A stretch of DNA of 64,000 nt from Heterodera schachtii. Lineage: Eukaryota; Nematoda; Chromadorea; Rhabditida; Heteroderidae. The stretch covers positions 261,822-325,821 of the forward strand of contig SIJG01000096.1 in assembly GCA_023374025.1 (NCBI GenBank). Reading direction: 5' to 3'. The notes beneath the pieces were generated by a model, which worked only from the letters and a program-made list of their open reading frames with translations, was not told the origin of the DNA and searched no databases. The stretch's first letter is position 1. Each line of letters starts with the position of its first letter. Position numbers and translations under genes: made by a program. Positions 20,460-30,083 of this stretch are shown in pieces.

Positions 20460-20832
20460 CGATTTTAAATTTTATTTTGGTGTTTATTGAGGGTAAATGT
20501 TTTGTGCATTTTACCATTAATTTGTTTCCCCATCAACTGATAGGGCTTCAAATTAATGGTAAAGTGCATAATTTATCTACCCTTAAATAAACCAAAATAA
20601 AAATTTAAAACATCCGCTAAACAATATTTCCGTTAAATTGGTGCCCGAAAGCGGCCACATAATGATTAAGATCGGCGGGGCCATTTGCTGGCAGATTTCC
20701 CAGTTGAGGCGGCAAAGGTTGGTCAGGAGCATCAGCGATAGGTCCGTCGTCGGGTGTTCAACTTCGTCGAGCACCGGCAGTCCATCTGCTTGAATTGGGA
20801 AGGTGGGGGGGATCGATCTGTTCATTATTTAT
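20460..20832. repeat. Inverted, frameshifted duplicate of the mucin-like gene's last exon
   Basis: The minus strand from about 20800 to 20630 repeats the coding end of the neighbouring exon (PDQPLPPQLGNLPANGPADL, ending in the same HQFNGNIV), but one base is missing in a CCC run near 20733, which breaks the frame. Between the two copies lies a palindrome (TTTATTGAGGGTAAATG ... CTACCCTTAAATAAACC). Another TTATCTACCCTTAAATAAAC word marks the far end at 20829. Confidence 0.75.
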
Positions 20833-22110
20833 CTACCCTTAAATAAACCTCAATATTGTTTTATTATGCACCTGTCTTATTTATGTATTTATATGTTTTA
20901 TTGATCATTTGTTTATTTTCTCATTATGTACAGCGGAAATAAAATTATTACCTCACACAGCAATGGAGAATAGTGAAAAGTTGTAGAACGGTCAAAAAGC
21001 GCAAAACAGTCATTAAAATTCCAAAAAAATCGAAAACAGTAATATAAACCAGGGCTCCCAACTCTACTAATTTATCAGCATTTTTCAATGGATCATAGCT
21101 GTTTTATGAGACAAATTTATAGTAATTTTTTGACCTCAAAATGGCCATTTTTATGTAAAATTGCTACCTAAAACTCTATAAAATTATCAAATTTATGGCG
21201 ATATTTTGTTTTTTTCTGTCCTTTTCTCTTGCAAAACTAACATGGAAAGGAGTGAGAGGGATCTAAAAGAGGTGGGGCTGAGGGAGGGTCGCCGGCGAAG
21301 GGGAAAAGAGGAAAAATACAATTTCCAAATTTTCTTAACGAAATTCATTGAAATTCAAATTTTTTTGATCAGTGCCAAAAAGCACCGGCGGACTCCAAAA
21401 ACTTTTTTCCTTTAAAAATCTGCTCCAAATTGAAAAATTGTCATTTTTTGGTGAAAATCTGTTAACAACTGGCTCAAATTTTCTAAACTTTTCCCAGCGG
21501 CAGTCCCCTATATTCCCAAAATTTTCCGCAAAAAAATTATTATAGATTTTTTTTCATTTGGAATAAAATTTTCCAAAAAAGACGCCATTATTTTGAATTT
21601 CGTCAACAAAGGATATTTGATTTATTTTATATTTTTTGTGCTTTGGAAAATATTTCGGCGCTCCCGTTTCGGTACCAGCATGTTTTTCCACTATAACTTT
21701 TTTCTTTGTTAACCAAATCCAAAGGATCTTGATGTCATTGAAAGCTTAACATGTTTAAAAGCTATTTCTAAGTTATTGCTTCGCGATTAGACAATTACCA
21801 AAAAAGTTATACATGGAAATTGCGAAAAGCCGAAATTTTTGAAGTTTTTTCTTAATAAAATTTTTTCCAGGCTAAAATCTTTTCGCTTTTGCTAAAAGCT
21901 AATAGAGCATGTTAATATCTTTCGAATGATACCAAGATTGTTGGATTTGGATGCCACAGAATTTTTATTTTGTTCAATTTCATATTTTCTTCACTTTCAT
22001 ATTTATCTCATCCGTCGCCAAATAGTTCATCAAAATGATCGTATTTTACCGAATTCATTTATAAGCAGTGAAAATTTTTTTTTGAAAAGACTTTTCGCAA
22101 AACAGCAAAA
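20833..22110. repeat. Repeat-rich AT region with solo element ends
   Basis: At 21050 a hAT-like end CAGGGCTCCCAACTCT occurs without a partner. At 21660-21960 the words GTTTTTCCACTATAACTTTT and CGAATGATACCAAGATTGTT belong to the family also seen at 26.2-26.5 and 30.8-30.9 kb. No gene is supported. Confidence 0.4.
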
Positions 22111-22120
22111 TTTAGACGTG

Positions 22121-22952
22121 TCAGACATTTGCGCCCCGGACATTTGCGCCCCGACATTTGCGCCCCAAGGGAAAATCGGACATTTGCGCCCGGACTTTTG
22201 CGCCCCGACATTTGCGCTCGGACATCTGCGCCCCATTTCTTAAGGGCTTTTTTCGGACATTTGCGCCTCAGACATTTGCGCCCCCAGTGAAAATCAGACA
22301 TTTGCGCCCCGTTTGCGCCCACGTTCATTTTTATTTTATTTTTTATTCCAAATTGTCCCTTTTTTCTCACACATTACCAGGGCTCCCAACTCTGTTAATT
22401 TTTCATCATTTTGCTCATTCAAGAGGTCAATGATGATTTTTTTTTTTTGATTTTTCCATTTATGACTTTTAAATCAGCAGTCATTGCAGTTAATAAATTG
22501 GCACTCAAATATTCAAAAAAAAAAAAAAACCCGGCGCCGGTCCCTGTTCACAATTTCGGTTGACAATCGCAAATCAAACACATTTAAAGATTTTCATTTT
22601 CGTTGTCCGCCAGCCAGTTTGAAAAGTCGATTCTTAGGGAGTGTATTTTGAAAAAAAAACTTTTAGGTCAATTCTCAGGCGTGCATTTTTTATTTTTCTA
22701 TTGCAATTTTATAATTTTTCTTCACAATCAAAAATAACTTGAATAGTTGGCAGTTGGTAGCCCTGGTAATGTGTGAGAAAAAATGGGACAATTGGGAATA
22801 AAAATAAAATAAAAATGAACATGGGCGCAAATGTCTGATGCGCAAATGTCGGGGCGCAAAAGTCCGGGCGTAAATGTCCGATTTTCCCTTGGGGCGCAAA
22901 TGTCCGAGGCGCAAATGTCCGGGGCGCAAATGTCCGGGGCGCAAATGTGGGG
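22121..22952. repeat. Foldback element with GGACATTTGCGCCCC arrays in both arms
   Basis: The left arm (22121-22320) contains about ten units of GGACATTTGCGCCCC. The right arm (22825-22950) has about seven complementary units (GGGGCGCAAATGTCC). Inside them is a second pair of inverted sequences (TTTTTCTCACACATTACCAG and complement), flanking a CAGGGCT...AGCCCTG core. Apparent proteins here are translations of the array. Confidence 0.8.
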
Positions 22953-23097
22953 TAACCAAATTTAGGCAGTACGAATTGCCTATATTAGTTGAGTTTCGCC
23001 AACTACCCTACCCCACAAAACATTTTTCATTAAATTTTTAAATTAATATTTTTCAAAAAATCAGAATTTTTTTATAAGAAAAATTTAGTTTTTTAAC

Positions 23098-23520
23098 GAT
23101 GGTCCCCCCTTTTTTGAAAAATTTTTTTTGTTATCAAAAGACACGAAAGCATGTTTCCTAGGGTTTTCGAGGTCGCTGATTACGAATCTGGCATCTATTT
23201 CGACCAATTTCGAACCCCCGGGCCTGAATTCGAACAAAAGTTCGAAAATTAAAATGTTCCAAAATGGTTTGAATAATTTTTAATTGAAGTTTTAATGAGT
23301 TACTGTTCGATTCCGCGTATTTAGCCAGTTTTGAACTACAAATGCAAAGTTCAAAAAATTTGAATTTCCGAGCTTTTGTTCGAATTCAGGTCCGGGGTTC
23401 GAAATTGGTCGAAATAGATGCCGGATTCGTGATCAGCGACACCAAAACCCTAGGAAACATGCTTTCTTGTCTTTTGAAAACACTAAAAAAAATTTTCAAA
23501 AAAGGGTGGGGTACCATCGA
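23098..23520. repeat. Best-preserved foldback of the CGCTGATCACGAATC family
   Basis: The arms begin CGATGGTCCCCCCTTTTTTG and end in the complement (AAAAAAGGGTGGGGTACCAT). Inner words are AGCATGTTTCCTAGGGTTTT, GAGGTCGCTGATTACGAATC and ATTTCGACCAATTTCGAACC, each with its complement in the other arm. The arms are about 150 bp each around a spacer of about 100 bp. Confidence 0.8.
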
Positions 23521-23559
23521 CAAAAATTCATAAAATTACCGATTTCCATCTTTTTATCA

Positions 23560-23800
23560 AAAATTTCGGAAACCGGAATTCCGACGCCCTAACTTTTTTC
23601 TGAAATCGGATTTCCGGCCCCAAAAATGCCGGAAATCGGAATTCCGTGCCATCCCTGATGGAGATGGGGAGGGGAAACGAGACGAGCTTCTCCTCACGTA
23701 TACACACAATTTAAGTTAAAGATATTTAAAATTTTGGCCCAAATTTTAGAGATGCGCCGTGATTCACGGTCACGGTTACCGTGAAATAATATTGTTTTCA
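23560..23800. repeat. Two unpaired hAT-like ends with short arrays
   Basis: 23560-23655 is a CCGGAATTCCGA-rich array ending GTGCCATCCCTG, the shape of a right end. 23752-23790 begins TAGAGATGCGCCGTGATTCA and continues with TCACGGT units, matching the left end of the element at 62014. No partners are present, so these are truncated copies. Confidence 0.5.
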
Positions 23801-25100
23801 TAGAGAAATTTGGTCATTTTTTGGGCAAAGTTTGCTAAGAAACAGAGCAAAATTTTCCAAATTTTTCTTCATAAAAATTTCTAAGTTTAAAAACTTAACA
23901 AGGAATTCTCGAGTGTCGGAAGCCAAAAATTGAACAAAAATAATTTTTATTTACTGATATCAGATGCAAATGAAATACATTTCCTTTTTAATATTTTCTT
24001 AGCAAATATTGATATTTTTTTAAAACAAAAGTTTCCATTTATTCCCCTGGGGGATAAATGGAGACTGGGGGATTATTTTTCAACCTCCTCAAAGAATGGG
24101 TGATTAATGGATATGGGAGATAAAAAGAGCAATACGGTAACAGAGTATATAAAAATGAAAGTTCACCAATCCCCCTATTTGTTCTCAATTCCATTTTCAT
24201 CTGTCAAATAATTTCTGTTTGTTGTTGACGACGACCATTACAACCTGCAATGTTTAAATATTTGTAATTAAATAAATTCACAATCCTGCACATGCATATT
24301 TATTTTTTTATTAAATCTTAAACATTTGGGCGAAAATTTATTAGATTTTCACAAAAAAAAAATATTAAACATTAGACAGAAAAAACAATAAATTGTATTT
24401 TATTCCCATAAAGTTTCTTTAAGCCCAAAAAAACTTGTGCACTGTTTCAGCCACATATGTACAGATTTTTATATTTAAAATCAACATGAGAAGAATTATT
24501 TAATTTGTTAATGATAATTAAGTGAGATCGTGTTCGGCATTCACTGCTAAGTGTAGAGTTGGATCTAAATAATTACAAATTAATTAAGTGGCAGATTCCA
24601 AAATGAAATAAAAACTTCTTAATTGATTAATTTTTTGCAACAATTAAACATAAAATCCATAAGAAACAAAATTTGGTTTTGTTGAGTAATTTCCATTTTT
24701 TAGAACTTTGAATTGGTTCTTTCTTGATGGTCCTTTTTGGCCAAAAAATGTCTTTTTAACAATAATCTTCTCATTCTGTAAAATTAACGATTGATATACC
24801 CGGTTCATAGCTTCAAAAATTTACTAATTGAAACAACCCAAAATCACCCATTCCTGTAGGGCGATCCATTGCACCATAAGATTGAGATATGCTTTGAACT
24901 GATTTGGAATTGTTTGAGTCTCGACTGGAAGAAGCATCATCAGTTGATTTGCTGTGGTGAGAAAAAAAATTGTTTTTGCAGGACATATGTAAAATGCAAG
25001 ACATTCAAAAAACATCGAGAATTATTTTCATTTATTTAAAAAAAAAGTTTAGAAACAAGTAGAAAATTTTCATAAAAAATTAAAAATTTTATTTTCTTAC
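23800..25100. other. AT-rich intergenic region
   Basis: The interior word GGTCATTTTTTGGGCAAAGT at 23812 matches the element at 62014-63304. Beyond that the region is AT-rich with a TATAAAA-like box at 24147, and shows no convincing gene, RNA or repeat. Confidence 0.3.
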
Positions 25101-25111
25101 TGTCAAAATTT

Positions 25112-25262
25112 GGACAATCCTAAAGAATGGGGGTCCCTAATTTAACTTTTTTTTTTTAATTTCGGGCTAAAATCTTTCCCATGGGTTTTCGATGGTGCTG
25201 ATTACGAATCTGAACTCGGGTTGGCCCAATTCCGAGCCCCGGACCTAAACAAAAAGAGCAAG
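25112..25262 (+). repeat. Partial copy of the MITE at 27251
   Basis: It begins CAATCCTAAAGAATGGGGGT and continues with the CTGATTACGAATCTGAACTC core, in the same order as the complete copy at 27251-27472. The right terminal repeat is missing. Confidence 0.6.
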
Positions 25263-25485
25263 AAGTTTTTCATGCTAAATAATATTTAAAATTAATTAAA
25301 ATTAATATTTTTTTAAATACCTAATATTTTTAGAAAGAGCAATTTTTATTATGTTTATAAAATGTATATGAAATAAATAAATAAATTATTTGTTCATTTT
25401 CGGCTTTTACATAATTGTAAATGTAAAAAAATTAATAAGCCAAAATAAAAATAAACTATATTCTGCTTGTACAATGTACATACAT

Positions 25486-25570
25486 CAGGGTTATTGCGAA
25501 CGTAAAACAAAATACAAAATACGAAATACAAAACATGAATACGAAAATAAAACATGAAATACGAAATTTC
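25486..25570. repeat. AATACGAAAT-type array after a CAGGGTT end
   Basis: CAGGGTTATTGCGAACGTAA is followed by about seven AAAATACGAAAT/ACATGAAATACG units. This is the shape of a solo left end of a hAT-like element; no right end was found. The sequence up to about 26100 shows nothing else. Confidence 0.4.
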
Positions 25571-26114
25571 ATGACTTTTTGCATTTTTCTGTGACTTTTT
25601 TACCGTTTTGACTTTTTCTAACTTTTTGGCGATTCTTATCACCTCTTCAGTCAATTTCTATAGATTTTTCATGAATCATGATTTATTTCCCAACTATTTT
25701 TGTAGTATTGGACCGTTCACAAATTTTTAGATATATTTAACTTTTTAAATTTCTTTACATTATATGCATCTCGCGTCATAAACTGCTATTTCAAACAGAA
25801 ATGCGAAAACTAATTGTTTTTCAATTAGAATTAGCGAATTCCGTGTTTTTCATGTGTTAGAGACATGAAAATAGTACGCCAAAGGAAGAGAAAAAGAAAT
25901 GCAAACTTTTAATCACACCGTAACTTTTTAGCTATGTAACCCACTTTTTGTTCCTAAAAACCCTCCAAGTTTGTTCCTATTTTTTCTCTATCGATATACA
26001 AAATTTGAAAAAATTTGTAAGGCAAAAAAAGTTTTATACAGCGAAGTAAATGCTGTTTTTTCTATTAAAAATGAAGTTATAATACGCAAAAGGGAGAGAA
26101 ATCACAGAGAAAAA

Positions 26115-26553
26115 GAGACATGACGGACTCGCTCAGTTCGGCCGTCACAGTTCGGCCGGCACGGTTCGGCCGTCACGATTCGGCCCCAGCGTGTTTTTCC
26201 ACGATAGCTTTTTTATTTATAATCAAAATCCAATAATCTTGGTATCATTCGAAAGCTTTTAGCATGTTTTATTAGCCTTGCAAAAAACAAAAAAATTTTA
26301 AGGCTGGAAAAAATTTATTAAGAAAAAACTTCAAAAATTTCGACTTTTTCACAATTTTCATGTACAACTTTTTTGATAATTGTCTAATCGCTAAGCAATA
26401 GCTTAGAAAAAGCTTGTAAACATGTTAAGCTTTCGAATGATACCAACAATGTTGGATTTGGATTACAAGGAAAAAAGTTATAGAAAGTTATATTTGAAAA
26501 ACACGCTGGGGCCAAACCGTGCCGGCCGAACTGAGGTAAACCGAGACATGACG
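26115..26553. mobile_element. Foldback element flanked by an 11-bp direct repeat
   Basis: GAGACATGACG occurs on both sides (26115-26125 and 26543-26553), as expected of a target duplication. Just inside are inverted CTCAGTTCGGCCG arrays, then longer inverted interior sequences (CATTCGAAAGCTTTTAGCAT and its counterpart near 26430). An 8-11 bp duplication would fit a Mutator-like or hAT-like element. No transposase is visible. Confidence 0.6.
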
Positions 26554-26952
26554 ATATTTTTTTATTCAAGTCATTTTGTTGGCGTTTTATCACTAAAAAA
26601 CGACGCCATTATTTTGAATTCGTCCGTGCGTAGTAAACTGGTTTTTTGAACCGAGCCCGGCAATTATCAAAACTCCCGCTAATACAAATAATAAACCATA
26701 TTGTTTACACAATTATACATGCACTATAGATACTTCCTTGTTTTGCTACCCCCCACTCGAAAAATTTCAAAAAATCATAAAATCTATGACCAGGTGTCAA
26801 AACAAACACCATTTTGGTGATGATCAGTGACCTTGAAAACCCCCAAAATATTAATTTTTAAAATTTTTGGAGGGGAGGGGTAGCAAAACAAGGAAATACC
26901 CAGTATCCACAATAGTCCATTTAATTCATATTATTTGTAATTTAAGAAAAAA

Positions 26953-27252
26953 ATGGCTGATAAATCTGAGCAAATTCCAAATTTTCAAAAAATTTTTCAA
27001 ATGGGAATGATGGAAAGGATGCACAAATTGGAGGAGCAAATGGCACAAAAAAGTGATCAATCGGAACAAATTGTGACATTGCAGAAGAAAGTTGACAAAT
27101 TGGGCGAGGAATTGAAGAGGATGGACAAATTGGAGGAGAAAATGGCACGAAACCGTGATTGGAAATCGGATCAAATTATGACATTGCAGTCGAAAGTTGA
27201 CAAATTGGAGACGGAACGACGGCAAAAAGGCAAGGAGACGAAATTCGGCAAT
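26953..27252 (+). pseudogene. Coiled-coil exon interrupted by a MITE
   Basis: The open frame encodes an amphipathic coiled coil with repeats (HKLEEQMAQKSDQSEQIVTL, QSKVDKLETERRQKGKE). It parallels the coiled coil at 28288-28518, whose end (DKLETERRQKGKEAK) is nearly the same. Here the last codons run into the MITE that begins at about 27251. Similar coiled coils precede the SPRY domain in cyst nematode SPRY proteins, so this is probably a duplicated 5' exon of the downstream SPRY gene. Confidence 0.5.
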
Positions 27253-27472
27253 CCTAAAGAATGGGAGTCCCTAATTTAATTTTTTTTTTTTAATTCTAGC
27301 TCAAAACGAGTATTTGGGGGTTTTAGAGTGCATTGGTTACGAATCTGAACTCGGGTTTTCCCAATTCCGAATCACGGACCAGAACTCGAACAAAAAATTA
27401 AAAATTTTTTTCCTCAGAAAATTTTTGAAAGTTGACCGACTTCTTAAATTAGTGACTCCCATTCTTTAGGAT
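27251..27472. mobile_element. 222-bp MITE with ~30-bp terminal inverted repeats
   Basis: The left end is AATCCTAAAGAATGGGAGTC and the right end is GACTCCCATTCTTTAGGATT. The interior contains one arm of the dispersed family (GGTTACGAATCTGAACTCGG). A clean target duplication was not resolved. Confidence 0.75.
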
Positions 27473-27589
27473 TACTCGAAATTCAACAATAATAATAATG
27501 AAAAGATTTGAATAAGGTACCAGTGTGAGAAAAGACAGTAAAGCTACATAAATTGTTTCTAAATGATCCATAATTAAAGTTGTGTGGAC

Positions 27590-27930
27590 CTTTAAACAGG
27601 CCCGCCCGTATTCAGTGGGACGGAGGGGGAGCGGCACATGCACCCCCCCCCCCCCCGCAGGACAAAATATCGTCGCCGAAACGTTGTCGCTGAACATCGT
27701 CGCCGAAACGTCGTCATCCGAAACGTCGCAAAAATCCGAAAAATTTACTATTTTAGAAAAATTTTTTATAAGAAACTTCGAATAAAATTTTTTTTCTCGA
27801 TTTTGAAAGTTTTAGTAATTCACCATAAGTTAGTAAATTTTTCGGAATTTTTTGGCATGACGACGTTTTGCGACTTTCGGCGACAAAGTTTCGGCGACGA
27901 CATTCAGCGACAACGTTTCGGGATGGCCAA
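27590..27930. repeat. Foldback with CGTCGCCGAAACG units
   Basis: 27665-27735 carries CGTCGCCGAAACGTTGTCGC, ATCGTCGCCGAAACGTCGTC and related units. 27856-27925 is the inverted counterpart (GGCGACAAAGTTTCGGCGAC ...). A C homopolymer and CAGGCCCGCCCGTATTCAG at 27597 recall the 59166 element. Confidence 0.6.
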
Positions 27931-28287
27931 AAGAACTCAAAAACCCAGAGTAATTCGAACATTATTGCTCATAAATTTCTTAAACTTAGCGAAACTTTTT
28001 GAAATTTGCAGGCTAATACAGAACACTTACAAATTAGGCTATCTAAATATATCAAGAATTAAAAATTTGTCACGTCATAACACCGTTGGCATTTATGTCG
28101 ACTTACTTTTTTTTTGCAAAAAATGTCCTTTTACTAAGGATATGTGATTAATTATACGATTTTGATTGTTAAAACCTCATTTTTTCTTTGTTTTAATTAA
28201 ATGAGTGACCGATCAAAATGGGCGGCTAATTGACTGATTAATTATTCACAAAAAATCGCATTTACTGAAAATTAAATTTTTTTAAAG

Positions 28288-28518
28288 GTGGCCCAAGTGA
28301 AGTCTGATGCCGAAGAAGAAAATGGCAAACTGAAAATTCTTCAAATGGAAATGTTGGAAAGAATGGCCAAATTGGAGGAGGAATCGAAGAAAATGCGCAA
28401 AATGGAGGAGCAAATGGCACAAAACAGTAGTGATCAACCGGAACAAATGGTGACATTGCAGGAGGAAATTGACAAATTGGAGACGGAACGACGGCAAAAA
28501 GGCAAGGAGGCAAAATGA
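28288..28518 (+). CDS. Coiled-coil exon, probable 5' part of the SPRY gene
   Basis: The exon follows an acceptor-like tttaaag at about 28287. It encodes MAQVKSDAEEENGKLKILQM ... EEIDKLETERRQKGKEAK, an uninterrupted heptad pattern rich in Glu, Lys and Met. It lies upstream of and on the same strand as the SPRY exons (30084 onward), from which it is separated by a hAT-like insertion. Its own stop at 28516 follows immediately and no donor was found that links it to 30084 in frame, so the connection is inferred from the common architecture of cyst nematode SPRY proteins. Confidence 0.45.
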   Translation: MAQVKSDAEEENGKLKILQMEMLERMAKLEEESKKMRKMEEQMAQNSSDQPEQMVTLQEEIDKLETERRQKGKEAK

Positions 28519-28824
28519 ATTTTAGTGATAAAATCACTAACCGCCATAAGAATGGGTGAGCTCGCGGGCTCAACAATCAACTGCAAACTTTATAATTTTT
28601 CTAATTATTCATTTTTTGGCAAAATTACAATTATTAATCAAATTATTTCTCATTTATTACTTCTCCGTAGAAGCAAGCCGACGGATCGGGGATTTTTTGA
28701 TGAAACTGGGAATAGTAAAGTCGGGATACTTTTATCAGAAGCGGTGATACCAGTACTAAATAATCACTGACATGAGCGGAGTTCTGACAAATAAGCGCAA
28801 TTCATTGATATAATCTATCCCATC

Positions 28825-29616
28825 CAGGGCTGGCCGTGATTGAATTTCCAATCACGGAAATCCGTGAGCCGTGATCACGGGGCTTCAAAAAAAATCCGTG
28901 AACCGTGATCACGGCACCCCAAAAACCCCGTGATTTCCGTGATCCGTGAGCCGTGATCCGTGATTATGAAAAAAACTTTTCTAATGATTTTTTATTTAAA
29001 TTTATTTAAAAAATGGAATTTAATCGCTGGAAAAATTAGCAAAAAATATTTTAAAGAAACCAAAAAATATAAACCGCTTTTTTTGCGGCGTACCTTTTCC
29101 AAAAAATGACTATATTTACGATTTTTGGCCAATTTTTTGGGAAAAGTTGAGCTTTTTGTAGAAATTTCCAAGGAAAATTTTTTATTTTTAACTAAGTTTA
29201 TTAAGAAAATTTTTCAAATTTTTCTTAAATTTAACCAAAAATCTATTTATGTAGAGAAAAAAATTTCTCTAATTTGTAAGCTAAAAAGTCGGGAAAATTT
29301 TAGAAAAAATTCATAGGGGGTTGGGAAAATTTTCTAAAAATTTTGATTAGGCCTGTCATTTTAAATTTAAGCGACGGAGAGAAAAAATAGGGATTTTTTA
29401 GAAAGTTTCTTTTTAAAATAAAATTTCAATTAAAGTAATTTTTTAAAAATGTGAAAATTCTTCTATCCCAATAAGGAATTGAACACAAGGGACAAAACAA
29501 TAAGAGGCAGAAGGTTTAACCACTAGGCTATACATATATATGTAGTTCCATAACAGAAATGAATTTATTTATTTAATTTTTCCGTGAGCCGTGATCCGTG
29601 ATCACGGCCAGCCCTG
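28825..29616. mobile_element. hAT-like non-autonomous element, CCGTGATCACGG array
   Basis: The ends are CAGGGCTGGCCGTGA ... TCACGGCCAGCCCTG. The flanking 8-bp duplication ATCCCATC is perfect (28817-28824 and 29617-29624). The subterminal region is an array of CCGTGATCACGG / GTGATCCGTGA words. The interior is AT-rich. No transposase frame. Confidence 0.9.
29465..29541 (-). other. tRNA-derived relic
   Basis: On the minus strand, ATAGCCTAGTGGTTAAACC resembles a tRNA D-arm with box A, and TGTTCAATTCC about 35 bases later resembles a T-arm with box B. The spacing suits a tRNA. The acceptor stem cannot be closed convincingly, so this is a pseudo-tRNA or SINE head rather than a working tRNA. It lies inside the element 28825-29616. 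Confidence 0.4.
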
Positions 29617-30083
29617 ATCCCATCCCACAGGCCTCTCCTCCCCAGAAATTAAAAAATATTTTGTTTTTGAAAATAATTGATGAAAAATTTTTTGTTTGAT
29701 TTTAAGTCTTTTGGAGTTAATTTTATACTTTTTTCATTTTTAGTGGCCTTTCCCGCGGTATTCTTAAAAAACTTTTTGAGAACAAAGGGGTTGGTTCCGA
29801 CTGGCGGCATCGGAAAATTTTTTTTTTTGAAAATTTGTTCTGATTTGTTAAAAGATTTTCACCAAAAATGACTATTTTTTGCGATTTTAAAACCCTTTTT
29901 TAAGAAAATAAGAATTTATAGGCGGCGTAATGCAAAAAACTGGGGTTAGTCGTAAGGAAGATTTTTTCAGAGAAAATTGAAAGTTTTTCGTGCCTTTTAT
30001 GGAGGACCACTGTTTTCTAATAAATTATGCCATCTTTCTTATTTTATATAATTTTGTTCCGTTTTAATATTTTATTTATTTAG

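Noticed and set aside
22030..22960. Open frames rich in CARKCP/DICAP repeats
   Set aside because: Products of the GGACATTTGCGCCCC array in a foldback; no plausible protein.
27449..27697. Minus-strand frame through a C/G homopolymer
   Set aside because: It is low complexity and overlaps MITE and foldback sequence.
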